Source: CALANV01 sp036381615
Lineage (GTDB): Bacteria > Pseudomonadota > Alphaproteobacteria > CACIAM-22H2
Reading direction: 5' to 3'
NCBI GenBank assembly: GCA_036381615.1
Contig: DASVCL010000014.1
Location: 11,295-75,294, forward strand
DNA length: 64,000 nucleotides
Part shown: one piece after another, positions 51,368 through 61,055 of the stretch
Numbering within the stretch: the first letter of the stretch is position 1
How the letters are laid out: each line of letters starts with the position of its first letter
The notes under the pieces: model-generated
Database searches by the model: none
The model's input: the letters and a program-made list of their open reading frames with translations, nothing else
What the model was told of the DNA's origin: nothing
Made by a program: the position numbers and the translations under genes

Positions 51368-52597
51368 TTACGCGGTGCCGGCGGCCGTGTCGGCGAGACG
51401 CTGCACCCTGAGACCCGTGGCCTCGATACGCGCGACGATCTCGTTGAAATGGTCGCCGTTTCGCGTCTCCACGACGATTTCCAGGTCGGTGCGGGTGACG
51501 GGGACGTCCTGGAACAGCCTCTGGTGGTAGATCTCGACGATGTTGCCGCCGGCTTCTGCGATTACCGCCGCAACCCGCGCGAGCGTGCCCGGTGCATCCG
51601 GAATCTCGACGCGCAAGCGGCCGATACGGCCATCGCGGGCGAGGCCGCGCATCAGGATGGAAGCGAGAATCCGTGCGTCGATGTTGCCGCCCGAAACGAT
51701 CAGGCCGATCCGGCGCCCCTGGAAGCGCGCCGGTTCCGAGAGCACGGCCGCGAGCGAGGCCGCCCCGGCGCCTTCGGCGACGATCTTGGCCTCTGTCGCG
51801 AGGAGGTTGACGGCACGTTCCAGCATCGGTTCGGTCACGAGCAGGATATCGTCGACGCACGACCCGATGATCCGGCCGGTCAGCTCGCCCGGCTGCTTGA
51901 CCGCGATGCCTTCGGCAAGCGTGGAGCCGCCGGCGGGCGCAGTCCTGTGCCCCTGCATGCGGTTGGCCATGGACGGATACGATGCCGCCTGCACGCCGAT
52001 GATCCGGATCCGCGGATTGAGCGCCCGCGCGGCCGTCGCGACGCCGGCGATCAGCCCGCCGCCGCCGATGGGGACGACGATCGTCTCCAGATCGGGGGCC
52101 GCGGCGAGCATTTCCAGGGCGACGGTCCCCTGGCCGGCGATGATGGACGGATCGTCGTACGGGTGAATGAAGGTGTAGCCTTCAGCCGCCGCAAGCCGAT
52201 GCGCATGATCGGCGGCACCGTCGAGATCCTCGCCCTCCAGGACGACCTTCGCCCCGAGCGCCGCGGTGCGGTCGACCTTGGTAAAGGGCGTCGCGCGGGG
52301 CATGACGATCGTCGCCGGAATGCCCAGGCGGCGGGCGTGATAGGCCACGCCCTGCGCATGGTTTCCTGCCGAAACGGCGATGACGCCCCGGCGGCAGGCC
52401 GCCGGATCGAGACTCAGCAGTTTGACGAGGGCGCCGCGGACCTTGAACGAGCCCGTATGTTGCAGATTCTCGAGCTTCAACACGAGGTCGGTGCCGGTAA
52501 TGGCCGACAGACGCGGCGCTCCCACGGTCGGCGTCGCGATCACCGCGTCGGCGATCTGCGCGGCGGCCGCGCGGATGTGCTCAATGCCGACAGCCAT
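51368..52597 (-). CDS. ilvA: Threonine ammonia-lyase (with C-terminal ACT domain)
   Basis: PLP enzyme converting threonine to 2-oxobutyrate. The 409-residue protein has the lysine in TGSFKVRGALVKL, SAGNHAQGVAYHA, the glycine loop PIGGGGLIAGVA and a C-terminal ACT domain (RVEIPDAPGTLARVAAVIAEAGGNIVEIYH) that resembles the catabolic/feedback type. The ATG at 52597 is used. A TTG at 52615, overlapping the stop of the upstream acylase gene (TTGA), is an equally plausible coupled start. It differs from the shorter dehydratase at 24949-25956 by the ACT domain. Confidence 0.92.
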   Translation of the reverse strand: MAVGIEHIRAAAAQIADAVIATPTVGAPRLSAITGTDLVLKLENLQHTGSFKVRGALVKLLSLDPAACRRGVIAVSAGNHAQGVAYHARRLGIPATIVMPRATPFTKVDRTAALGAKVVLEGEDLDGAADHAHRLAAAEGYTFIHPYDDPSIIAGQGTVALEMLAAAPDLETIVVPIGGGGLIAGVATAARALNPRIRIIGVQAASYPSMANRMQGHRTAPAGGSTLAEGIAVKQPGELTGRIIGSCVDDILLVTEPMLERAVNLLATEAKIVAEGAGAASLAAVLSEPARFQGRRIGLIVSGGNIDARILASILMRGLARDGRIGRLRVEIPDAPGTLARVAAVIAEAGGNIVEIYHQRLFQDVPVTRTDLEIVVETRNGDHFNEIVARIEATGLRVQRLADTAAGTA

Positions 52598-52611
52598 GTT
52601 GGACGTTGCGC

Positions 52612-54981
52612 TCAAGGTGGCGCAAGAATGAGGACGTCGCCCGTCGCGCGCAAGCTTTCGCGTGTGCCGCTCAGGCGGATATGGCCGCCATCGGCCCAGA
52701 TCGGGGCCAGATCGCCCCGGTGCGGCGAGAGCGGGTGCCCGGACTGTCCGGGAACGGCGATGAACAGGGACTGGTCCAGATCGGACAGATCATAGATCGC
52801 GCGATAGCCCGCCCCATGCACGTGCGCGAACGGCGTGACCGGATCGTTGATGCGGGTCGCCCCGCGATTGACGGTGAAATAATCGCCGTCGGTCGGCACA
52901 TGAAAGCCGACGATGTCGCGAACGACGGGGAGCCGGCTGAGGAGCGCGTGTCGGAACGGTGCGACGTGGACATCGCCCCAGCGCCAGGCATCGATGTCCT
53001 GGCCGTGCCTCTCGGCCAGCCACGCGACCGCGCGATGCAGCGCCTGGGCGACCTGTGTCGTGCAATCCTCGCGCGCCGGCGTCCGGGTGTCGTCGCAGAA
53101 GCTGGACGTCCCGTCGACCGCGCGATGCAGCAATACCGGCTGCGCACGGAATATTTCGTCGGCGAGCGGGCCGAGCTCGTCGGCGATGAGCGCTTTCGTA
53201 AGCTCGCGCATCCAGGCGCTGAAGATCAACGGTTCGGGACGATCACGCCGCATGTCGCCGTTCCACGCGCCAAGTCGCGCCAGCGCGGCGCGGCTCAGAT
53301 CGTCGCGCGGCGCCGTGCGCAGAAGCCCGGGCAGGAGTTCCCGCGCGAAGAGCGAGACGGCGTCGGTCAGGATGTCCGCCATTCCGGCGGCGTCGTGGAC
53401 CGGCCGCGCGTCGAGCAGCTCCGCGATGCGCCGCGCCCGGTACGGGGCATCCCAGTCGCGGCTGATGAAGACCGGAAAATCCTCGGGGACGATGCGGTTG
53501 TTCGCGTTGATGATCCGCCCGGACGGCGGATTGAACGCATGGGGTAGCTGGTCGAAGGGCGCAAAACCGATCCAGTCGTACGCGCCGGTCCATCCCGGCT
53601 GCGGCATCCAGCCGGTGCCCGACTTCCGCACCGGGACAAGACCTGGGCTGTAGAACCCGATATTCCCGTCGCGATCGGCATAGACGATGTTCTGCATCGG
53701 CGCGTACCAATCGGACAATGCGGCCGAGAACTCCGTCCAGTTGCGCGCGCGATTGAGGCCGAACAACGCCGCGGGCGTGCGATCGGCCACGCGGAAGCCG
53801 GGCATCGCAAGCGATACGACATGGCCGCTTCCGGCGACCTCGCGGGCCGATCGGTTGAGGTCCGAGATGACGACGCCGTGGCGGGTGGTCCGAACCGTCA
53901 TGACGACGTCGGCCTCGCCCTTCACCTTGATCGTTTCGCTTCGCAATCCGAAGGGACGGGAGCCGTCCGGCGTCAGATAGCGGGTCGGATCCGCCGGATC
54001 GACGCGTTCGATGAACAGGTCGTGCGTGTCGGCGGTTGTGGTCGTGAAGCCCCAGGCCACATGTCCGTTGTGACCGAGCACGACCGCGGGCACGCCGGGG
54101 GCCGAGGCGCCGACGAGCCGGAAGTCCGGCGTCTCGATCCTTACCAGATACCATTGGCCCGGCGCGTTCAGCGACAGATGCGGATCGTTGACCAGGATCG
54201 GTTTGCCCGAGCGGGTCAGGGCACCGGACAGCACCCACTCGTTCGATGCGAGGCGTGGGCCCAACGGCGCCGGCAGCGCGTCCGCCAGACCGTCAAGATC
54301 GAGATCACGATAAAGATCGCCGCGCGCAGCCAGCGTCGTGGCATCGTCGGATGGCCATTCGGGCCAGAGCTCCCGCAGCATTTCGGGCGACAGGCGGTTC
54401 GCAAGCCGCGCGCGCGTCAGCTCATCGCGCCAGTTCCCGGAGAGCTGGAGCGCCATCAGCTTGCCCCACAGGATGGAGTCGCGCGGTTGCCACGGTTCGG
54501 GCGTGCGGCCCGCGATCATGAACTCGGGCGGCAGCGTGCCCGACCGCGTTTCCAGGAATGCGTTGACGCCCGCCGCATATATCGAGAGCAGGTCGCGCCA
54601 TTTCGGCGCGAGCGCGGCGAAGGTCGCATCGGCCTGCCCGGCAATATCGAGCGTGCGCATGAGGCGGTCGAGATCGAGGGTGGACGGTCCGAACATCTCG
54701 GACAGGCGGCCCTGACCGGCCATCCGCATCATATCCATCTGGAACAGCCGGTCCTGCGCATGCACGAAACCCAGGGCATAGATCGCGTCCGCTTCGCTCG
54801 ATGCGAAAATGTGCGGAACGCCGTGCGCGTCGCGGATGATCTCGACCTCGGCTGTGGGGCTTGCCACCGGAATCTGTCCCGCCGTCTGGGGCAGGGACGA
54901 GGCGAGCCACGCAAAGGCGGCGGCCGCTGCCAGCACGACCAACGCCAGCACCGCGCCGAATGCGCGCAGGACCCATTTCAT
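52612..54981 (-). CDS. Penicillin acylase family protein (Ntn hydrolase)
   Basis: A 789-residue N-terminal-nucleophile amidase made as a precursor. It has a signal or membrane anchor (about 5-28), the A-subunit part with DAHGVPHIFASSEADAIYALGFVHAQDRL, then a spacer and the mature beta-subunit starting at the nucleophile S246 in RLASNEWVLSG. GFTTTTADTHDLFIERVDP contains other expected residues. Natural substrates may be acyl-homoserine lactones or other N-acyl amides; penicillin is not implied. It is periplasmic by family. It heads the leftward unit that contains ilvA. Confidence 0.93.
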   Translation of the reverse strand: MKWVLRAFGAVLALVVLAAAAAFAWLASSLPQTAGQIPVASPTAEVEIIRDAHGVPHIFASSEADAIYALGFVHAQDRLFQMDMMRMAGQGRLSEMFGPSTLDLDRLMRTLDIAGQADATFAALAPKWRDLLSIYAAGVNAFLETRSGTLPPEFMIAGRTPEPWQPRDSILWGKLMALQLSGNWRDELTRARLANRLSPEMLRELWPEWPSDDATTLAARGDLYRDLDLDGLADALPAPLGPRLASNEWVLSGALTRSGKPILVNDPHLSLNAPGQWYLVRIETPDFRLVGASAPGVPAVVLGHNGHVAWGFTTTTADTHDLFIERVDPADPTRYLTPDGSRPFGLRSETIKVKGEADVVMTVRTTRHGVVISDLNRSAREVAGSGHVVSLAMPGFRVADRTPAALFGLNRARNWTEFSAALSDWYAPMQNIVYADRDGNIGFYSPGLVPVRKSGTGWMPQPGWTGAYDWIGFAPFDQLPHAFNPPSGRIINANNRIVPEDFPVFISRDWDAPYRARRIAELLDARPVHDAAGMADILTDAVSLFARELLPGLLRTAPRDDLSRAALARLGAWNGDMRRDRPEPLIFSAWMRELTKALIADELGPLADEIFRAQPVLLHRAVDGTSSFCDDTRTPAREDCTTQVAQALHRAVAWLAERHGQDIDAWRWGDVHVAPFRHALLSRLPVVRDIVGFHVPTDGDYFTVNRGATRINDPVTPFAHVHGAGYRAIYDLSDLDQSLFIAVPGQSGHPLSPHRGDLAPIWADGGHIRLSGTRESLRATGDVLILAPP

Positions 54982-55113
54982 CCGGTCATGTTGCTCCGAT
55001 CGCCGACGGCTCGATTGAACGTAGTCACGCCGCCGGCGATTTCAAACGAAAAGGGCGGGCGGCCGGCGCATGCGGTGCTGCCCGGTGCCATGGCGGCGCC
55101 GGCCGTTCGTCCG

Positions 55114-56616
55114 TCAGGTCATGTTGATGATGATCGTCTTCTTGTGGGTGAAGTGATCGAGCATCGCCTCGAGCGAGGCCTCCTTGCCGAGGCCCGACTG
55201 CTTCACGCCGCCGTACGACAATCCCGGCTGCACGACCAGGTTCTGGTTCACCTGAACGAAGCCGGCCTCGAGCCGCTTGGTTGCGTCCAACGCCGTTTTC
55301 AGGTCGCGCGTCCACACGGTCGCCGCGAGGCCATAGGCGGAGTCGTTGGCCGCCGCAATGGCCTCCTCGTAGTCGTTAAACTTCATGACACAGGTCACGG
55401 GCCCGAAGATTTCTTCGCGCGCGACGCGGCTGTCGTTCGAGATGCCGGTCAGAATCACCGGGCGGATGAACAGGCCGTCCTTGAACTTCGGGTCGCTTGG
55501 CAGCGCCGAGCACTCGATCGCCTCGGCGCCCGGCGTCTCGCGGCCGATCTTGATGTACGAGCGTACCTTCTCGAATTGTGGCCGGGAGATGATCGCGCCG
55601 ATGTCGGTCGCCTCGTCGAGCGGGTCGCCCATCTTCATGGCGTCGACCTTCTGCTTGAGCTTGGCGACGAACTCGTCATGCACCTTTTCGTGGACGAAGA
55701 TGCGGCTCGCGGCGGTGCAGCTCTGACCCTGACGGGTAAAGCGCATGCCGACGATCGCACCGGCCACGGCGCGGTCGATGTCGGCGTCGGCCATGACGAT
55801 CATCGGGCTCTTGCCGCCCAGCTCGAGGGTCACCGGAATCAGCTTCTCGGCCGCGGTCTTGTACACGATCTTGCCGGTCTCCACCGAGCCGGTGAACGTC
55901 ACCTTGCCGACCTTCGGATGGGCGACCAGGGGCCCGCCGCATTCCGGCCCATAGCCGGACAGGATGTTGAACACGCCCGGCGGGAGCACCTGGTTCATGA
56001 TCTGGCAGGTGCGGAGGACGGCGAGCGGCGCCTCTTCGGCGGATTTCACCACCACGCTGTTGCCGGCGACGAGCGCAGGCGCGATCTTGAGCGCCATCAG
56101 CATCATCGGCACGTTCCACGGAATGATCGCACCGACCACACCGATCGGCTCGCGCACCGTCACCGTCAGCATGTCCGGATTGAACGGGACGGTCTCGCCC
56201 TTCAGCTCGGCGCCGAGCCCGCCATAATACACGAATGCGTCGGCAAGCACCGAGGCCTCGACGCGGCTCTCGGTCCTGAGCGCCTTGCCCGTCTCGAGGG
56301 CGACGAGGCGTCCAAGCTCCTCGACGTGCTCGTTGAGGATGCGGCCGCATTCGGCGACGAGCTTGCCGCGCTGGCGCGCCGGCATCTTGGCCCAGTCGAT
56401 CTGTGCCTTGACGGCGGCGGCGACCGCCGCATCGACGTCCGCCGCCTCGCTCATCGCCGCCTTGGCGATCTCCTGTCCCGTTGCCGGGTTCACCACCGGA
56501 AAGGTCTTGCCGGAGACGGCCGGGACGAGGGCGCCGTCGACGAGGTTGTATCCGGAAAGGGTCCTGGCGAGTGCGAATGGATCGGTATTGGGGACGATGG
56601 CGTTTGTCGTGGGCAT
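55114..56616 (-). CDS. Aldehyde dehydrogenase family protein
   Basis: A 500-residue NAD(P)-dependent aldehyde dehydrogenase. Cofactor-binding motif FTGSVETGK, catalytic glutamate in LELGGKSP and catalytic cysteine C302 region (RQGQSCTAASR) are present, as is EEIFGPV. The ATG at 56616 has GGAG at the right distance; an ATG two codons earlier lacks it. It follows the malonyl-CoA-synthetase-like gene by 23 bases, suggesting action on a related semialdehyde, such as succinate or malonate semialdehyde. Confidence 0.9.
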   Translation of the reverse strand: MPTTNAIVPNTDPFALARTLSGYNLVDGALVPAVSGKTFPVVNPATGQEIAKAAMSEAADVDAAVAAAVKAQIDWAKMPARQRGKLVAECGRILNEHVEELGRLVALETGKALRTESRVEASVLADAFVYYGGLGAELKGETVPFNPDMLTVTVREPIGVVGAIIPWNVPMMLMALKIAPALVAGNSVVVKSAEEAPLAVLRTCQIMNQVLPPGVFNILSGYGPECGGPLVAHPKVGKVTFTGSVETGKIVYKTAAEKLIPVTLELGGKSPMIVMADADIDRAVAGAIVGMRFTRQGQSCTAASRIFVHEKVHDEFVAKLKQKVDAMKMGDPLDEATDIGAIISRPQFEKVRSYIKIGRETPGAEAIECSALPSDPKFKDGLFIRPVILTGISNDSRVAREEIFGPVTCVMKFNDYEEAIAAANDSAYGLAATVWTRDLKTALDATKRLEAGFVQVNQNLVVQPGLSYGGVKQSGLGKEASLEAMLDHFTHKKTIIINMT

Positions 56617-56639
56617 CGGCATTTCTCCGGCGTTGGGGC

Positions 56640-58163
56640 TTAACTGGATGTGAAGGAGTCCTTGTAGCGGTCGCGCAAGACGTTCTTCTGGACCTTGCCC
56701 ATCGCGTTGCGGGGCAGTTCGTCGACGAAATAGACGCGTTTCGGGACCTTGTAATTCGCAAGCCGATCCTTGAGCCGCCGGATGATCGCTTCGCCGGTGG
56801 GTTCTTGCCGGCCCGGGCGGTGCTTCACCACGGCGACGACGCCTTCCCCGAAATCGGGGTGGGGGACGCCGATGACGGCCGATTCGGCAACGCCGTCCAT
56901 CTGATCGATCTCGTCCTCGATTTCCTTCGGGTAGACGTTGAAGCCGCCCGAAATGATCAGATCCTTGGCCCGGCCCGAGATGTAGACGTAGCCGCGCGCA
57001 TCGATCCGTCCGACGTCGCCGGTGATGAAGAATCCGTCGGGCCGGAACTCGGCCTTCGTCTTCTCCGGCATCCGCCAATAGCCCTTGAAGACGTTGGGGC
57101 CACGGACCTCGATGACGCCGATCTCGTCGGTGCCGCGGATGTTTCCCTGGTCGTCCGCGATCCGGACTTCGACTCCGGGCAGCGGCTGGCCGCAGCTGCC
57201 GGCGATGCGCTCGCCGTTGAGCGGATTCGACGTGAGCATGCCGGTCTCGGTCATGCCGTAGCGTTCCAGGATCGTGTGGCCGGTACGTTCGCGGAAGGCG
57301 TTGAACGTGTCGGTAAGCAGCGGCGCCGACCCGGCGATGAACAGCCGCATGTGTCTGACCAGGTCGCGGGTGAACCGTTGGTCGGCCAGAAGACGAACAT
57401 AGAACGTCGGCACGCCCATGAATACGGATGCGCGCGGCAGCAGCCGGATGATCGCGTCGACGTCGAACCTGGGCAGGAACAGCATGCCGGTGCCGTTCAG
57501 AAGCACGCAATTCGTCGCGACGAACAGGCCGTGGGTATGGAAGATGGGCAGCGCGTGCAGCAGCACGTCGGTGGGCTGAAAGCCCCACGCCTGGTGCAGC
57601 GTGAGTGCGTTCGAGGCAAGGTTCCAGTGCGTCATCATGGCGCCCTTGGACCGGCCGGTGGTGCCTGACGTGTACAGGATCGCCGCAAGGTCGTCGCGCG
57701 TCGCCGCGACGGTCGAATAGTCGCTGTCCAGATCGCGGCTGCGTTCGACCAGCGTGCCGCCGCCCGCCTGATCCAGCGTAAGGACGTGCGAGACCTTGGC
57801 CCGGGCGGCGATTTCACCGACCCAGCCTTCTGCCTCCGGACGGCACACGACCACCCGCGGCTCGGCGTCGTGCAGGAAATAATCGATTTCCGCCTTCTGG
57901 TATGCCGTATTGAGCGGGAGATACACCGCGCCCGCCCGCAGGCAGGCCAGGTAGAGAAAAATGGCTTCCGGGGATTTTTCGACCTGGACCGCGACGCGGT
58001 CGCCTTTCTCAACGCCGAGCTGGGTGAGCAGGCGCGCATAGCGACCCGAAATCTGCTCCAGGTCGGCGTAGGTGTAGGTCTTTCCGGTCTCGGTCTCGAT
58101 GAAGGGGCGACTGCGGTCGCTGGGAAAGCGGCTTTCGAACAGGCTGTAAAGGTTATCGTTCAT
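56640..58163 (-). CDS. Acyl-CoA synthetase, malonyl-CoA synthetase (MatB)-like
   Basis: Activates an acid to its CoA thioester through an acyl-AMP. The 507-residue ANL enzyme has the P-loop YTSGTTGRSKG, the A5 motif YGMTETG, the A8 hinge GRAKDLIISGGFNVYPKEIE and the C-terminal lysine in RNAMGKVQKNVLR. The start MNDNLYSLFESRFPSD and the GSAPLL segment resemble malonyl-CoA synthetases. Substrate choice between malonate, methylmalonate and similar acids is not certain. It is cotranscribed with the aldehyde dehydrogenase. Confidence 0.85.
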   Translation of the reverse strand: MNDNLYSLFESRFPSDRSRPFIETETGKTYTYADLEQISGRYARLLTQLGVEKGDRVAVQVEKSPEAIFLYLACLRAGAVYLPLNTAYQKAEIDYFLHDAEPRVVVCRPEAEGWVGEIAARAKVSHVLTLDQAGGGTLVERSRDLDSDYSTVAATRDDLAAILYTSGTTGRSKGAMMTHWNLASNALTLHQAWGFQPTDVLLHALPIFHTHGLFVATNCVLLNGTGMLFLPRFDVDAIIRLLPRASVFMGVPTFYVRLLADQRFTRDLVRHMRLFIAGSAPLLTDTFNAFRERTGHTILERYGMTETGMLTSNPLNGERIAGSCGQPLPGVEVRIADDQGNIRGTDEIGVIEVRGPNVFKGYWRMPEKTKAEFRPDGFFITGDVGRIDARGYVYISGRAKDLIISGGFNVYPKEIEDEIDQMDGVAESAVIGVPHPDFGEGVVAVVKHRPGRQEPTGEAIIRRLKDRLANYKVPKRVYFVDELPRNAMGKVQKNVLRDRYKDSFTSS

Positions 58164-58249
58164 ATCGGCTCGCGCGTCCACGGAATGTCGCGTTGTCATA
58201 ACGTGGCCGCCGGGGGCGCGCAACGCAGTCGCGAGGGGCGGGAACGGGA

Positions 58250-59143
58250 CTATTCCGCCGGGGCGCGACGCTTTTCCTGGGCGAGGCCGAGCAGCGCGTT
58301 AATGGCCAGGGAGCCGATCACGATCAGCCCACCCATGAGGGCGAGGTCGGTCGGGCGCTCGCCGATGCCGAGCCACACCCAGATCGGGCCGAGCGTGGTC
58401 TCGAGCAGCGCGAGCAGGCCGATTTCCGCGGCTGACAGATGCCGCGTGGCCAGGGTCATCAGCATGCAGCCCAGCCCGAGCTGAACCGTCCCCATCAGGG
58501 CCAGAACCGCGATGTCCTGGACCGTCGCCGTGAACGGCGGTGCGAAGGGCAGCGCGAGCGGCAGGGAAATGATGCCCGCGATCACGACGGTCGGAACCAT
58601 GTCGATGTCGGCCGCATGTCGGCGAAGGGCGACGAGGTTCGCGGTGAAGGCCAGCGGAACCCCCAGGGCCAGCAGATTGCCCAGGAGGCCGCCGTGCTCC
58701 AGCGAGTCCGCGAACATCAGCACCATACCGGCGATGCCGACGGCCATGGTCATCCAGGTGCGCGCCGGCACGGGCTCGCGCAACAGCAGCCAGCCGAACA
58801 GGGCGGCCACGAAGGGCGACAGGCTCATGATCACGAGCGTATTGGCGACCGTCGTACGGGTGACCGACAGGATGAAGAAGAAAAACGTCAGGGACAGGAA
58901 GAACCCTGTGACGATGCCCCAGCGCCCAACCGCGGCGAACTTCGCGAACGTGCGGCGACCGTGCCAGACGAAAAGGATCGCGGTCAGCGACAGAACCATG
59001 AAAAGCGACCGCCAGAACACGATTTCCCAGCCGTTCGTCACGCTGACGTTGCGCACCAGAATACCGCCGGTGCTCCAGCACAGGCCGGCGGCGACCATGA
59101 GCAACAGACCGCGGGCGCGGTTGGGACGGAGCCGATCGGTCAT
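58250..59143 (-). CDS. EamA/DMT-family transporter (second of a coupled pair)
   Basis: A 297-residue protein with ten membrane helices in two EamA repeats (about 10-140 and 155-290). The first repeat contains GLCWSTGGILVRN and NTLVIMSLSPFVAALFGWLLLREP; the second has ALLETTLGPIWVWLGIGERP. The family exports amino acids and other metabolites. Its ATG overlaps the stop of the upstream EamA gene (ATGA), and the pair is clearly homologous, so a heterodimer or a recent duplication is possible. It ends 87 bases before the malonyl-CoA-synthetase-like gene start. Confidence 0.9.
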   Translation of the reverse strand: MTDRLRPNRARGLLLMVAAGLCWSTGGILVRNVSVTNGWEIVFWRSLFMVLSLTAILFVWHGRRTFAKFAAVGRWGIVTGFFLSLTFFFFILSVTRTTVANTLVIMSLSPFVAALFGWLLLREPVPARTWMTMAVGIAGMVLMFADSLEHGGLLGNLLALGVPLAFTANLVALRRHAADIDMVPTVVIAGIISLPLALPFAPPFTATVQDIAVLALMGTVQLGLGCMLMTLATRHLSAAEIGLLALLETTLGPIWVWLGIGERPTDLALMGGLIVIGSLAINALLGLAQEKRRAPAE

Positions 59144-60024
59144 GCGGCAAGTGCCGCCGGCCGGCGCTGTGTGCGAAGGCCGAGCATCGTGTTGACGGCC
59201 AGGGCCGCGATCACCACGCCTCCGCCGGCAACGGTCAGGGGCGAGGGTTCCTCGCCGACGAAGAGCCATACCCACAGCGGTCCGAGCACGGGCTCGAGCA
59301 GCGCGAGAAGGGCGACCTGCGCTGCCGGAAGCTGCCGCAGCGCGAGCAGGTAGAATCCGAGACCCAGCGTGTTCTGGATCACGCCCAGCCCGAGCAGCAG
59401 GGACACGTCCCGCAGCGACGTATCGACCAGGTGTACCGAGGGCAGGGCGACGAGGACGGCGATCAGCGCGCCGAGCCACGTGACGGGTACGAGGTTCAGC
59501 GGCTGCGCCCGCCGGACGAGGATGACCATCGTCGCGGAGCAGGCGGCGACGCCCAGCGCAAGGACGTCGCCGCTTACGCGCCCGGCGGCGAACGAACTGC
59601 CGATCACGGGCGCAAGCCCGGCGAAGGCGATCGCGATGGTAATCCAGCCACGCGGGCCGACGCGCTCGCCGAGCACGATCCGTCCCAGGACGGCGACGAG
59701 GAGCGGCGACATCGACTGCAGCACGAGCACGTTCGCGACCGCGGTCCTCATCATCGCGAGGACGTGCAGGATCAGCACCCCGGCGATGCAGAGGGCGGCG
59801 ACGAATGCCGCCGGTCCCGCCCGGCGCGTATCGGCGACCGCACCCGCCAGCCATGGTGCGGTCGCGAGCGGGAAGACGATGACATGGGCAAGCGAGCGCC
59901 AGAACACCGCATCCCACGCGTCCGTGTCGATCGAACGAAAGATGACGCCACCGACGCTCCAGCACAGCGGAGCGGCAAGAGCGTAGAGGTACCCGACGGA
60001 GCGTGCCGAGTGCAGGATTGCCAT
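59140..60024 (-). CDS. EamA/DMT-family transporter (first of a coupled pair)
   Basis: A 294-residue protein with ten predicted membrane helices and the same signatures as its neighbour: PLCWSVGGVIFRS, NVLVLQSMSPLLVAVLGRIVLGERV and ALLEPVLGPLWVWLFVGEEPS. Length is normal for the family. It heads the leftward unit. The substrate is unknown. Confidence 0.9.
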   Translation of the reverse strand: MAILHSARSVGYLYALAAPLCWSVGGVIFRSIDTDAWDAVFWRSLAHVIVFPLATAPWLAGAVADTRRAGPAAFVAALCIAGVLILHVLAMMRTAVANVLVLQSMSPLLVAVLGRIVLGERVGPRGWITIAIAFAGLAPVIGSSFAAGRVSGDVLALGVAACSATMVILVRRAQPLNLVPVTWLGALIAVLVALPSVHLVDTSLRDVSLLLGLGVIQNTLGLGFYLLALRQLPAAQVALLALLEPVLGPLWVWLFVGEEPSPLTVAGGGVVIAALAVNTMLGLRTQRRPAALAA

Positions 60025-60182
60025 TTGAGGGAACCGAGCCGGCCGGACTCAGGTTTGGCTGACGTGGCGACGCGCGGTTCTACCGGCCTGTGCGACGGCG
60101 TGTCCAATGCCGCCGCTGCATGGCGCGTCTGCGCGGGGCGTCGCACTGGCATGGACTGGCAGCATTGGCTACATAGGTCGGC

Positions 60183-61052
60183 GTGACTCCCCGGCTGCAT
60201 CAGCTCAAGATCCTCGGGCCCAACGGATTCATCCCGCTTGCCTATGCCGAATGGGGACCGATCGAGGCGGCCCGCACCGTCGTGTGTGTCCACGGGCTTA
60301 CGCGAAACGGCCGTGATTTCGATGCGCTCGCCATGAACCTCGCCGGGCGCGGGTTTCGCGTGGTGGCGCCCGACCTGCCGGGCCGCGGGCGCAGCGGCTG
60401 GGTCGGCACGCCGGCGGCCTATGGCTATCCGCTTTACATGGCGGCGGCCGTGGCGCTGATCGCCCGGCTCGGCACCGACAGCGTCCTATGGGTCGGAACG
60501 TCCCTGGGCGGCATCCTGGGCATGCTGCTCGCGGGGCAGGCCGGAACGCCGATTGCCGGCCTCGTGATCAACGATGTCGGGCCGTTCATTCCGCGCGAGG
60601 CGCTGCAACGTATCGCCGGCTATGTCGGCGCCGATCCGCGCTTCGAAGGCTTCGGCGAGGTCGAGGCTTATCTGCGTCGCATCCACGCGCCGTTCGGCAA
60701 TCTCACCGATGCGCAGTGGCGGCATCTTGCGGCCCACAGTGCGATCCCGGCGGAACATGGCCGCCTCAAGCTGCATTACGATCCGGCCATCGCCGTGCCG
60801 TTCGCGGCGAAGGAGTTGGGGGATGCGGTGATGTGGCCGGCCTGGGACGAGATCGACTGCCCGACGCTGGTCCTTCGCGGCGCGCAGTCCGACCTTCTCC
60901 TGCCGGATACGGCCCACGAGATGACGCGGCGCGGCAAGGCGGCGCAGGCAGGCCGCGTTCGGCTTGTGGAAATTCCGGACTGCGGCCACGCGCCCGCGCT
61001 CATGGACGAGGCGCAGATCGATCTCGTCGCCGCGTTTCTCGAGCAGGCCTGA
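60183..61052 (+). CDS. Alpha/beta-fold hydrolase
   Basis: A 289-residue hydrolase with nucleophile elbow G-T-S107-L-G-G, oxyanion motif CVHGLTRNGRDFDAL, APDLPGRGRSGW, an acid in RGAQSDLLL and histidine in CGHAPALMDE. It shares length, NDVGPFIPRE...IAGYVGADPRF and motif order with the hydrolase at 25934-26803, so the two are paralogues. The start is GTG at 60183, with weak upstream signal. The rhomboid gene follows after 3 bases. Confidence 0.85.
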   Translation: MTPRLHQLKILGPNGFIPLAYAEWGPIEAARTVVCVHGLTRNGRDFDALAMNLAGRGFRVVAPDLPGRGRSGWVGTPAAYGYPLYMAAAVALIARLGTDSVLWVGTSLGGILGMLLAGQAGTPIAGLVINDVGPFIPREALQRIAGYVGADPRFEGFGEVEAYLRRIHAPFGNLTDAQWRHLAAHSAIPAEHGRLKLHYDPAIAVPFAAKELGDAVMWPAWDEIDCPTLVLRGAQSDLLLPDTAHEMTRRGKAAQAGRVRLVEIPDCGHAPALMDEAQIDLVAAFLEQA

Positions 61053-61055
61053 CCG

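Noticed and set aside
52597..52615. TTG at 52615 as the certain ilvA start
   Set aside because: It overlaps the upstream stop neatly, but the family N-terminus does not need the six extra residues, so the ATG was kept and the TTG noted as alternative.
53821..56643. 940-codon rightward frame, the longest in the window
   Set aside because: Antisense to penicillin acylase and aldehyde dehydrogenase, both with intact catalytic motifs. It spans two unrelated genes, which a real gene would not.
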